Assembly: GCA_018881555.1 (NCBI GenBank)
Contig: JACAXG010000002.1
Coordinates: forward strand, 25,507,786-25,571,785
Length of the DNA stretch: 64,000 bases
Reading direction: 5' to 3'
Source of the DNA: Amblyornis subalaris
Lineage: Eukaryota > Chordata > Aves > Passeriformes > Ptilonorhynchidae
This document shows, piece by piece, positions 14,372 through 25,821 of the stretch. The notes beneath the pieces were generated by a model, which worked only from the letters and a program-made list of their open reading frames with translations, was not told the origin of the DNA and made no database searches. How positions within the stretch are numbered: position 1 is the first letter of the stretch; the number at the start of each line of letters is the position of its first letter. Position numbers and translations under genes: made by a program.

Positions 14372-17029
14372 CACACTTGCTGTTTTGCCTCGTTTCCTTG
14401 ATAAAGAAGGCCATTAGCATCTTTCAGCTGAACAGCTTCCACCCAGTTCCTGTGTACAAGAGCACTCATCGGGAGCACCTCCATGTGAGACTGATGTATT
14501 CCTCAAAACTCCCAGAGCACGCACAGTGCACCATTGGCTGGCACTGCAGATCTCCAAGAGCGCTCAGTGAAAGCAATTTTTTACATACTGAAAAGTAAGC
14601 ACACAATGCAATACTGTCTGTTGTATCAGTTAAAAGAAAAAGTCCTGATCTTTTTTAGAAAAAAGTTTATCCATTTTCTATGTGTAAAACATTACATAAA
14701 GAAAGACATGAGTCAAAGATTAAAAATGGCACCTTTAAAATACTTCTTCAATGCTTATGATTTGAGGACCTGTAGCCTTCAGAAAGCCACTAACATGCAG
14801 AAAAAATGCTTATGCCTCAACACTTGTGTGACACAGCCTCTCAAAATCAACCTCTTTTCCTCTCCTTTACTCCTGTCCTTCCTCTACAACACCTATTCGT
14901 TTGTATAGAAATAAAAGCAAAGCCATGCTGGATTGTCTTTCCTATTCCACCCCAGTTCCCACCTTTCATTGAAGAAGAAAGTTCCATAGCTCTTGAACCA
15001 GAGCTGAAGGCTTAGAGAGAGTGAAGAAGGGAGCGGGACGCCCCAGCGAGCACAGATCACCTTCTGTAGTCTGTGAGTTCAAAGAGAAAAGCGAAGCTGG
15101 AGCGCAGGCACACTATGGCGTGCTCTCCCTGTTTGCTCTATAATATCCCCAATTTACTGACAGCACAAAGCAGTACCGTATTGTTTATAATGTCATTTCT
15201 CAGGAATGCAATGTCCCACCCTCTCCCACTCTCAGCTTTAAACTTGTTTGATGAACACAGTTTTCCAGTAAAGACAACATGATATTTGGCCAGAGTGGTG
15301 GAATAAGAAACATGATTCTTTTCATGTTGGACACTTGCATAATATTTCTCAACATCCAAAGCTGGGTTTATGCAGGATTACAGCAATCCTTGTATTATTT
15401 ATGAAAGATGACAGCATGCTGTGTGATAATATTTAGGTTAGTCATCATGCAACTATAATAGTCTATGTGGAGGGAAATATGAAATTTTAGTTAGTAAAAT
15501 GAAGCCTTTAATTAATTTCATCTGTCCAACAGTTGCTCTTTTTTATTTTTTATTCAAGCAGTAAATATCTTCCAAAAGATTCTCAGAGCAGAGACTTGTC
15601 TTACAGCAGCACCTAAGAAAAGTGCTTATTAATGCTCTGAGCCTGCCATGTATGACACAGCCGGGTTTGTCACGCTGTTGATCTCGGATCTGCGTGAGAA
15701 AAACAGATTGCACACAACCCTTTGCAGCTACTCCAGGCCTGCAAAGGCTTGCACGTCCTATGCTGGAGAGCAGCATTCCTCAGTGCAAGAGGAAAGGAGA
15801 CAACCCTCAGCCCATCACCGTCACCTCCTCATGTGTTGCTACTACCTCCACCAGGGCAGGAGAGACATCCTTTCAGGAAGAGATGAGGAAAAAGCAGGGA
15901 AAACCACACGTGAGACCCGTTGAGATTACCATTTCCAAAAAGTCTCCAGCTGACCCTGTGGGTACTATCAATAATGCTAATCATAGATGATCATCTAAAA
16001 GCAGTGACATGAGGCATAGACGGGTTTTATTGCAGTACAGCCATAAATAATTAAATACAATGTAACAAATGAACCTGTCAAAACCAGCTGGCATAGAGTT
16101 AGGCTGACTAATGTGATCTGGCTGCCAAAATCAGCACACAAGAAAATCTCCATCTGTGAGCTGAACGCCCAAGGTGCTCAGGGGGCGTGTTGTGCATGCC
16201 CGTGTCAGCTACCCAGAGCAAAGATGATGCTCAGAGGTGCCTCGTGATGGCAGGTGGGTGTCCCATAGGACACAGGAGTGTGACCATCAGTACTCAATTG
16301 CTACTGCACCTCACCATGTGTTATAAATACAGCCTCGCACTGGATTTCTATTTTTCCTTTTCCAAATAAGATAAAACACTTCAGGGAAAGCTAACTCTCC
16401 AGTAAAAGCTTTTTCTTGCATGCACACACAACACTTTTTACCTGCATGAACTGTATTAATAAAATGTCTCTGGTCGTGTGAAGATTTACTAAGAGTCAGG
16501 AAGTTAAAACTACACCCTTAACTCATAGGCTTGAGCATTTATAAAATGTGACTTTTCTCCTCCTTTCATTGTGCTAAAAAAAAATAGTAAAAAGGAAATT
16601 AATCTGCAGATGACCAAAACACACAAAAATGCTTCATAAAAACCTGGCATTTTTAGAAGATGACTGTTGGCCACACATTGGTGATGTTATTGGAATTTGT
16701 CCTTTAGGTTCAGATATTTAATCTAAGTATTATTAACACTTAAATAATTTGCCAATATTTTTCCCTTGCTAAGCTTTCTTTTTAAAATGGTTATTGGTTT
16801 GTTTCCTTTGAAACTGTGTTTCAAGTGTGATTTTTAATGAAACTTCAATAACAATATCCCTTTAAAAATTCAAATAGATTTTTGGGAAATGAAAAATGGC
16901 TCAGAAGAGAAACCTTGCAATTTCAAAATCAGCCTCAACACCTTCTATGCTGCGCTTTCTTATTTATGGTTGACTGTCCATTTCACTGAAGCTAAAAAAT
17001 CAGACAGTAAGATATGTTTGCTGTGTATG

Positions 17030-17090
17030 CACACATATACACATAAAAACACATACAAATACATTCACACATACAAATACACACATATTA
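17030..17090. repeat. Degenerate CA/ATACA-rich tract
   Basis: The tract is an imperfect CA-rich microsatellite. Within it a 14-mer (ACACATACAAATAC) is repeated exactly at 17049-17062 and 17067-17080, a period of 18, so the tract has begun to form a higher-order unit. An open frame spanning it is a by-product of the stop-poor repeat. Confidence 0.8.
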
Positions 17091-17874
17091 TTTGGCCAAG
17101 GCCAATTTGGATAAAGAAAAAGTTAGAAATGCCTGAAAATGGTGATCTCTGGGGGAATAACTGTGTAGCTACAGTAGGCATCACTGTTTGCTTTCTCCAT
17201 CTAATCACAATTACCATTCCAGCGGGGCCTAGAGATGATGTTGTGATTGTAATTTATTAGATCGAGACAATGATCTCTTGATAGTATCTTCCTGCTCTTT
17301 TTTGGTATGTATTTATTTATTTGCAGTTGGACGTATTTTTGAGAGGATCCTCCACCTTGTAACAAGATCAGAGCTAAAGCTGAAGACAAACCTTTCAATA
17401 TCTGAATTTTTTTTGTTGACACTTACACAACCTTGCCTGCCTCTCTCTCTTTTACATTAGGACAATAAAGAGAAGGGGATATTATCCTTGCATGTACTGA
17501 TACAACATAAATATTTGGAAGTTAATCGCATGGATAAGGAAAAGCGTTCCTGTTTCTGGCTCCCTTTTTGCATCACATTTTGCCAACAGCTGCGTCATTT
17601 AGCTATTGCCAGGCATGGTGCATAAANATATGCATATACTCTGAGGGGAGCTTATGCTCAAGTGACTTTGGAGTCACAGCAAAAGACTGACAGATGAGAT
17701 GTGGGTGCAGCTAAGGAAGCTGTGAAACTCTCTGTCACCCAACGCATTTCAAGGATCTTCGCACTTGACATCTAAGCTTGGTGGCAGGACCTGCAGCTCC
17801 AGAAAGGCCTCCACCTTTGACTTTAAGGAGGTCATGAGACAGGTCCCAGCACCACAACTCCTGCTTTTCTCCCG

Positions 17875-18345
17875 TTCCCGCCGGGGCGGGTGCCCGCAGG
17901 CACGGGGCTGCGGTGCGTGCCGCCGGGCAGGGCATCTCTGCACACCCGCCACGTCTCCCCACGTCCCGGCGCTCATAAATACACCAATAAATCTGCTGCT
18001 CACTCACGCAGGATTGCGGGCTGGCACCCGCCTCCTCCCTGCCCTCTTTACGTGCTCCTAATCAGTCTTCCTGCAGGAGCGACAATGCCGGGGCAGACGG
18101 CGGCACATTTTTGCGCTGGGTACCTGCTTCAGTGGAGGCCTTTTCTTTGGAATTGCAGCCCACAGCCAGCTGGACAGAGTGGCAAAAGGAGCTGCCGGCG
18201 CTCGGTGGGGAAGTCTGGGAGGAAGGCAGCCCCGTGCGGAGAATGGCAGGAAAGCCGCTCCGCTTCCCGGTGGNTCTATCTGCTGGGAGGCAGCGCGGCG
18301 CCTGGAGCCTGCCTGCCCTTCAGGCGCGTCCCGGGATTTCCGAGT
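17875..18345. promoter_or_regulatory. CpG island, candidate promoter or first exon
   Basis: By eye I count about 40 CpG dinucleotides in about 470 bases, against zero or one per 60 bases over most of the window; GC content is also clearly higher. On the plus strand a GC box (GGGGCGGG, 17883-17890) is followed about 85 bases later by a TATA-like CATAAATA (17974-17981). An ATG at 18085 with A at -3 opens a 93-codon frame that I cannot identify. On the minus strand a GTGAGTG donor-like site (18007 down to 18001) could end a first exon, but the base before it is C rather than G. CpG islands in vertebrates usually mark promoters. The transcript, its direction and any protein are unknown, and an untranslated or non-coding first exon is as likely as a coding one. 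Confidence 0.7.
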
Positions 18346-18657
18346 CGCAGCCACAGCTCTTGCTAACAGCCAAATATTTCACTCTTGAGACATACTACAC
18401 TTCCTGATATAGGATGCACTTGCATGTCTCCTGGTGACCTTAAACACTAATAAAGGAGTTATAATACGACCTAGACAGGCCTTGGGAGCCAGCCGGCACA
18501 CGGGTGACCAAAAGGGAGGTTCAAGGGGTGGGAGCGCTTGTCTGCTCTTTGTTCGGCAGCTTTCGTGTCGTGTTCCTTCCCTTTTGATTATGCAGAGGAA
18601 GAGATTTTAAAATACATTCGTGTTGCCCTTTTGCCAACAGCAGGAATTAATCCAGTG

Positions 18658-18716
18658 TGCTGGGAGAGAAAGACCTACGTATGCTGATGGCTGGGGCTGA
18701 CTGGCATCTCCCAGCA
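18658..18716. repeat. 10-bp perfect inverted repeat
   Basis: TGCTGGGAGA (18658-18667) pairs perfectly with TCTCCCAGCA (18707-18716) across a 39-base loop. The stem is too short for a normal microRNA precursor. It may be chance or a weak hairpin in a transcript from the nearby CpG island. Confidence 0.6.
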
Positions 18717-20101
18717 GCTTGCATCTGACCAAGGAACCCCTCCTGGCTCTCACTTCGCCCCAGCTGTGGCCTACCATGGAAGAGAGTGACACAGTCCAAG
18801 CAGTGATCCTCCTGCAGATCGTACTCACTGGTTCCCGCTGCCCGCGTGTGCAAGAAGCTGTTGTGCCCATGTGTCACGGACATTTTAAGGCTGTTTTGCA
18901 GTTTTAAACTCAGATGTCACATATCCAGAGATATCCAGTTCCTACCCAAATCACTGAAGGAATGGTGAGGTTCTCAGTGTTGTTGGACCTGAATTTCATC
19001 TGCTAACTACAGACTTATCTCCACTCAAAAGAGCGGAGGACTTAGCCCCTCCAGTGTAAGGAGATACAGAGGCTATGACATGCTGCCTTCTGCCACGTGT
19101 GGAGTTTTGTACTGCCTTGGCCCTACAGCCTAAGCAAAAATAAGCAGAAAGAGGCTAATTTTGGATCATGCTGGCAATCCAGCTATCAACCATAAAATGT
19201 GCTCAGACTTGCTAAGTAATGAGTGAATGATGACTTTGTTACCAGCAAAATGGTACAGTGCGATAGTGTTACAGAGATCAAATGCCAGTGGAGGAGAAAC
19301 AAGAGACCACCAGGATAAGAAGCAGACTTTCTCATCAGCAGAGAAAACTATTTTACTGCTTTAATAGCTCTAAAAATACTCTATTTGACCATGAACCTAT
19401 GTTATTTAGATCTGTTTATTTGTAAAAGGAAGGATAACAGTCTGTCTTGAAGCCTATATTATATAAGATCAGCTGACATTTGCTATGATATCATAGACCA
19501 ACAAAATGAAATAACTCGCAGAGAAAATATTGACTTTCTTTGTCTGACATGAAGCCAACAGACAGAAGAGAGATGAATATAAAATAAGAGAAAATATTAG
19601 AGCAGTCATACCCAAACTAAATTTAGATACAAGTGATGCATGCCCTAATTTAGGAAAGCACCAGAAAAATATCTTAGGCATTATTATCTTTAATATAAAA
19701 GTCTTAAGTTGCAGAGACCAATCCTTAGCTAAGAAATAATGCATTGAGACAATTCTCACAAGTGATGAAAAGTAAAATGCACCATGATCTCATCATCCTC
19801 CAACACTTTCGCAGAATTCCCACTGATTTTGACAAGAGCTATGCACATATTTTGGAGGGAGGCCTTCAGCTGCATGGAGAAACAGGAGGCAGAACCTGTA
19901 CACGTGGCAATTCTTAATGTTCATTTTCACTACACAGCCCGGCAACTCAAAACATTTAAAGTCTGCTCTCAGCTAAGACACTAATCAAATAACCTCACAT
20001 CTGACATGCCCTGAGAGTATCACTCTGCCTTCAAGACTCTTTCCCAGGATCTGACTGACAAGGGCAATTAATCAGGGCTGGGTCCACTGTAGCCAACAAT
20101 G

Positions 20102-20109
20102 TGACGTCA
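20102..20109. promoter_or_regulatory. Perfect CRE (CREB/ATF) octamer
   Basis: The palindrome TGACGTCA is the consensus binding site of CREB/ATF factors. About one such octamer is expected per 64 kb at even base use, and fewer in CpG-poor DNA, so a single copy is only weak evidence. No promoter elements are seen next to it. Confidence 0.3.
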
Positions 20110-23100
20110 GTGCAAAGTTGGTGAGAAGTCCACACCAGAGCTCTTTTTCTGCATCAACTTTGTTCTTAATGTAGTGCTGTTGCTCACTTGCACCTCATTT
20201 TTAAAAAATAAATATACATATTTGAAGCTTCTGGTGAGATACGTTTCTCAATTTGACGCAATTCAGCAAACTTTAACAGCAATTTCTGCAAAATCCAATT
20301 CACTCACATTCCACTTTTTGCAAAGAGAAAAAAAGCAATGATGACTGTCTGAATTTTTCTGTCACAGAGACTTTTCTAAAATTTCTTCTGTGCTTTCAGG
20401 ACAGTCTCCTGCTTAAGTCTTCTAGGGTCTGATATGCTCGCCGTCATGTTTATGGAAAATATTCTCCTGACTTTTTCCGAATTCTTCAGTTTTAATCCAA
20501 TGCATCTAAATAACAACTCTACCTCCTCCTAATACAAGGCTTGGAGGGGATGAAATGCTGTCTCCCATGTGCTCTAGGGTTTTAGGATGGCACAAGTTTT
20601 GAATGTCAATCTTTCTTTATAGGAATTGATTCATTACACTGCACCCTTGCTACTGAGTTTACACTTGTCTTCATAAATCATACCAGATCAAGAACTGTAN
20701 TGAGGACTTGATCCATTCAGTGTTTGGCCTGTATGTAGCAAAGTCAGATTTAGAAGACTTTGGAGGCCTTGCCTCTTCTTACAGGATCCTGGATTTCTGC
20801 GTTATTTCTGTTTTCTTATAGCACCTTATACTTCTGTCTCCTGTTACCCCTTACTAGTTCTACNCAAGCAGGATTCTTAGCATCCCCCTCCAATGCTCCA
20901 GGCCTCTCCACCTCTTCCCTTCTCCCCACTGGCCTTTTGTCTGCTGTTTCTGTTGCGTATTTCTGCACAGCATTTCAGTTTCTTGAAAGGCAACACTATT
21001 GGAGCCTCAGCTGATCTCAATTTGTGTGTTACACAAGAAAGAAAAAAATAAAACCAGTCTGAAATACAATTTGCTTTTTACTGCGTAAAATACACCATAA
21101 GTTCACCTCATGCCATGTGCATGTTTCCATTCTCCTCCGCATCAGTTTTTCCATGGAAACTTGCATCAGTGTCATACAGGACAGGAACGCCCCGCACCTG
21201 GGCTTCCCATGCGTGAGAGGAGGAGGGCACTGCTGGGAAGGTGAGTGTGACAGGCAGACAAATGGCCTGAGGCTCCTTGGCACATGTGTTTCTCAAGCTC
21301 CAGTTGTGGGTTGACATGTTTACGTTTCAAACCACTCACAGATTGCAGTGGGTGCAAACAGGCATCTTCAATTATTCGTGTGACCTCTTCCTCATAAATA
21401 AAATATTAAGAAAGCAAGAAAACTGTCTTGTAGCCTGTCTACTGCCAGGATTTCTCCCATCTTGTGGTACTCAAGCAGAGTGACTGGGAGGAACTCCCTG
21501 GCTGTCGTGGAAATAAGAAATTATGGCAAACAAGCCCAGACAAAGGTAAGGTGGATGCACTCTCTCTGGGGCCAGGAGAAAGGGCACCATGATGAAGGGA
21601 TGGTCTTGAAGTGAGGGGGAGGTCAGGGCTCTGGCTGACATGCAGGCACTCTTCAGCACGTCATCCCAGACTTGCTGTCACCCCAAAACAGGAAGCTGGT
21701 GGCCACATTAGTCCTGCTTGCCCTGGAGGTGGCAACAGCCTTTTCAGTCTCCCCAGCTGCCTCCAGCACTCCCACCAGACTTGCATAACAATTTAACCCA
21801 GGTGACATCTATGTCACATCCAGCTCCTATGTACCTCAGCAAAACCCCAAATCAGTGCCAAGGGAGCTTCTTTTGGGCCATAATGCATGTTTATGTGTTC
21901 AGTCAGACATTTTCCCAACATGGTAACATGGCACAAACAAAACCATGGGCAGAAATGATGTCCTATGTGAATCTCATGGAGATGTAGAAATAGTTTTGGT
22001 CTAGGTGTATTTCAAGTGGCATTTTTTTAAAGCTAGTAACTTCTTTGAGTTATAATCTAAACACCACTTTTCAAAGTGACCTTAGGGCCGGCCTCCCTCC
22101 AGCTCTTGGTCAGGCTAATAGCTTGTCCAAGCTGGCAATTAGATGACTTCACCCGTGGCTGGGCTTCACACTTCTCGATGCATAGATATCACTGCTGCAA
22201 TGGACGCTCCTGTTTGGCATATGGCAATGGAGACAGGAACGCATGGTCATAGGCCTTGTGCAAGGCACTACATGGCTCCTATGTCACTGCCTGGCACACC
22301 AGAGAAAATAAGTGCTTCAGTTCACACTGGGCACATTAACAGTGAGTACAGGGACCAGTTTTGCCAGTTTCCTTAAAATTTTGATCTTTTATCAACTAAT
22401 GAAAAAGAAATTAATAAACAAATAAATTAATCAGAACAGAGAAAAGACGTACATTTTGGAGGACCAGTCTCCAGCAACAATCTGTGAACAGTGTGGTTCA
22501 ACAATGCTTAGTTTTCTTTTTCACAATTTGCTAGGAGTTGTATTCATCCTGCCTTCAAGGATTGGTGCCCTTGCTTAATCAGATTTATAATAAGCCTAAT
22601 ATTTAGGTTCTCAAGAACAATTTGAGATTTCCTTCCAGTGAACATTAGAAAATGATACTGTGATTAGTCGTGATATCTCTCTGACTGGGACTGTTAAACA
22701 AAACAAGAAGTTGGCACAACTATTTGATTGGGGAAGAAAGAGAAGCAAGAGTAATGACAGCCAGTTTCCAGGTTTTTAATAGAGGAAATGTTTTTGATAG
22801 AGAAGTCCCATCCCAGCTGTGTTTAACTTCACATACTAAGTAACACAAGTTGTTTTTCAAACATGGAAAAGTTCAGAAAAGCTTATTAAAATGATTTCTT
22901 ACAGTCCTTTATTCACCTTTTTCTATATGCAGACCCTGAAAGTTAAGAGAGTTAGGACATGTAAGACAACCAAAGGGTCAATCATGCCCAAAGATATAGC
23001 AGTCAGCTACGACAAGAGCAAATTTTTGCCCAGGTTCTCCTTTAGACCATAAGGACTTTGTTAGCATAAAAAGAGACATTATTTTTCAGAGGAATAAGAT

Positions 23101-25160
23101 GTCAGTAGAGTTGTTGAAGAATAAACAAAATCTTTTCCTTCATTGTGCATTACAATCTTAGAAAAAGAGTGAACTTTCTTCTCACATTTTTTACCACGAG
23201 TGATGCACAAGGCAGAAAAAATATTTCTGAATAGATTATGAAATTTCAAGCTGAACCAAAAAAAATTAGAAAAAAGTTGTAGATTTAACCACAGTGACAC
23301 TGAAACAAGTGGCAGAACAGAACTGCGCAACTTTACAGTTTTTGTTTTCCACGGTTCAGTCTAATCCCTTCTAAGAACAGAAGACTATACATGGTATTGA
23401 CTAGAGAGCTGTTTCTTTTTCTTCAAATTTCAAAGTGCTTTTTACTCTGGTCTGAAAATGTCTTAAAAGTAAACATCTGTCTTTCATCTGCTGGATGGCA
23501 ATTTAAGAACATCTACCATTAACCCCCCAGGTACCTCTGCAGATTCGGGGTCCGTAATAGCAAGAGATGCCTGGGGCTCTTGGAGATCCCTGGGTGCAGA
23601 GTAACCCAGAGCATCTCTATCTCTTTCCGTGAAGAAGGGGAGAAAGCATCAGGGATCCCTTTCTGCAATACAGCTGAGAGANATGAAAAAAGTCAGAAAA
23701 GGATCCTAAAACAAAACACTGCTTACAGTAGGTCTGTTCCTACATGTGTTCCCAATAGTGTCTTGAAGCCAGACATGCATTTGTTTTTAAAAAATGAGAA
23801 AGAGTAGCACCTATTACAACTGAGCAAAAAAAAAGTACTCTATGGTATTTTATGTGTAAAAACACAGTCCTTCCTGTCATTTGCCTTCTCTCATCTTTAG
23901 CACCTGGGGCTGTCTACTGCTCTCTTCTGGAGCAGCTTTATGAGTTCACCTCCCATCAAATACTTGAGCACATTCAAGGTGCAGGTACTCAACACTCTGG
24001 AACATGTCTAATCTGGTAAGCGGGAAGAAAATGCTTTTCCTCCTTTGTTTGATATGCCACCTAATGTATTTCAGGGAATATGAACTCGAATTCAGCCTGA
24101 AATGCCATGCCTCACTCCGTGACTCCAAAGAGGCATTTCCACGTGCTTGGGATAAGCACTGGATACCATTCCTTCGTAGAACAGACTGAGCTTTATCCCA
24201 TGCCAAACTGTCTACCCCAGGATGTGGAACAGGCCTCATGAAATTTAAACTGTTGCCTGCCAAATGACAGCTCAGTCACTAGAGCGATGCTAGTCCATTC
24301 TGGCAGTCCTCAGCCAGGACAGCAAGACCTCTTTGACCAGGGAGTAAGACAAAAAGTGATGGTGGCTGGCATGGGGGAGACTCCGGTGCTGTGACAAGCT
24401 GCTAGGACATTGCATGTGTTGCCTCCAGCACTTAACACAAAGCAAGTGTTCAAGGGACTAATGCCTAAATATCTTTCAGCCTATTCTGTTTTGGTTTATG
24501 GCAATTACTGTGTCTGGCATTTTACCACGGCATCTGAGCAGTGTGTTTCCGGTGGTACACAAGGCAGCCTACCTCTAGACCTGTTTTGAAAAAACAGGAT
24601 TTCAGTTCACAAGTCAACTTGGCACTTTTGAAAATGTTATTCCCAGTCAGACTAAGATCCTCGGGCTTCCCCCCAGAGAAGCTGCAGGGATGCCTGGGAC
24701 CTACCAGCACAGAAGTAGTTAATTTCTATGAAGACTCTGAGAAAAAAAAACAGCCTAAGAACAGCCCTGTGTTGGGAGGAGAGCTAGAAAACGAGGCTGT
24801 TGCTGTTGTTTTCATTGTGTGCACTCTAATCAGGGAGAGTAAGAACAATAATGCATGTAATGCTGATTTTGGACCGTTTCCATGCAGCTTTTCCCAGGCT
24901 AGGCAGCCTTGGGAACCACTGATAGTGTGGCACACCAGGGGCACAGCCTCAATCACCAAGCACAGGGCAGGGCAGCCTTTTCTGNGGATAAAATATGTGA
25001 GGGATGACAAGAATCTTCCCAGCATGGGAAGTGGCAATAACAAAAAAAAATATACAAGAGGCTGAAGCTGAGTGCAACATCCACTGCAGAGCGTGCCTGC
25101 AGGCAACACTCAGATTTGAAAGGTAGACTGCTATTTTTCATTTCCTCCCCCGTTTTGTGC

Positions 25161-25183
25161 TTGTTTGTTTGTTTGTTTGTTTT
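25161..25183. repeat. (TTTG)n microsatellite
   Basis: Five to six uninterrupted TTTG units lie between a C-rich stretch and a pyrimidine-rich stretch. It is a simple repeat with no coding role. Confidence 0.92.
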
Positions 25184-25342
25184 CCCTTCTTTCATTAGAT
25201 GCCCCCCTCCCCCTCTCAGCACCACTTTGAAGCCAAGATGAAAGAATTGCTGTGGCTGCTGGCACGGAGCACACACAGGGAGACTGACTGAAGTGTGCTT
25301 TAGTTTAAGATGGCATGGCTTTTTTTTTTTTCCTCCTAAGTA

Positions 25343-25362
25343 GGGGAGGGACGGGGGAGGGG
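25343..25362 (+). other. Short-loop G-quadruplex motif
   Basis: Four guanine runs of 4, 3, 5 and 4 are separated by loops of only 1, 2 and 1 bases, a pattern associated with very stable intramolecular G-quadruplexes. It sits just after a T run (about 25320-25331) and is followed by GA-rich sequence. No gene or promoter can be tied to it. Confidence 0.8.
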
Positions 25363-25803
25363 AGAAGAGGAGAAGAAAGTTATTCAGCTAAAAACAATAT
25401 ATTACACTTCATTGAAAAGCATATTGTACAGCTTGGATTGAAACATGGTCCTAATTTTTCAAAGCTTTGCTCTTCAAGGACAGAGGGTTTGGGGTAGCTA
25501 AGATGTGGCATCCTCCCAGACAGCAACTGCCCATATTTTATTCATAAAACCTGCCGCATCAGTATATGATGAGAATTGACACAACAAGCTGTGGCTTCGT
25601 GACCTGTTTTGAATAAGTCGGTCAAATCAATGGTGTTTGTCCCTTAGTAGCAGAAATTTATGTAGCCACTGAGGGGTGGAAAAAAGTCACTTGCTACCAT
25701 TTCTGTTTCTAAAACAAAGAGACGCTTTTGAACAGTAACAATAAAAGGATCAACTTGTTTTCTTTTCTTTTCCCTAGCAATTGATTTCTTCTGACATCCA
25801 CTT

Positions 25804-25821
25804 AAAAAAAAAAAAAAAAAA
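25804..25821. repeat. A18 homopolymer
   Basis: Eighteen consecutive adenines on the plus strand. I see no retroposed gene immediately upstream, so it is not clearly a retroposon tail; slippage is the simpler explanation. Confidence 0.9.

Larger units (their letters stand above)
8736..17874. other. Unique AT-rich DNA, no gene recognised
   Basis: About 9 kb without a recognisable gene or mobile element. The stretch around 12120-12330 is especially AT-rich. A polypurine stretch runs from about 14031 to 14120. A CRE-like TGACGTTA is at 9482-9489. Open frames (for example 13928-14230 on plus and 14534-14908 on plus) are short, unlike known proteins, and often overlap frames on the other strand, which is the pattern expected by chance. 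Confidence 0.55.
18346..25160. other. Unique DNA downstream of the CpG island
   Basis: No gene is recognised. The first 550 bases stay moderately GC-rich. A perfect 10-bp inverted repeat (18658-18667 with 18707-18716, 39-base loop) lies about 300 bases beyond the island. A perfect CRE octamer is at 20102-20109. The longest frame here (24541-25065, plus) is unlike any protein I know, overlaps an open frame on the other strand and has no supporting splice or start context. Confidence 0.5.

Noticed and set aside
16889..17260. 123-codon plus frame
   Set aside because: It is extended by the CA/ATACA-rich tract, and the product matches nothing I know.
17890..18366. 158-codon plus frame and 98-codon minus frame (18354-18058) in the CpG island
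   Set aside because: GC-rich DNA is stop-poor, so overlapping open frames are expected. The minus frame begins at GTG and stops 50 bases before the donor-like site. I kept the island as a regulatory feature and did not call a gene.
24920..24945. CTCF-like core around ACACCAGGGGCAC
   Set aside because: Only part of the CTCF core matches; without a matrix score or binding data it is not supportable.
24541..25065. 174-codon plus-strand frame
   Set aside because: It starts at a non-ATG codon, overlaps open frames on the other strand, contains an N and shows no recognisable domain. Its length is within chance expectation for this amount of DNA.
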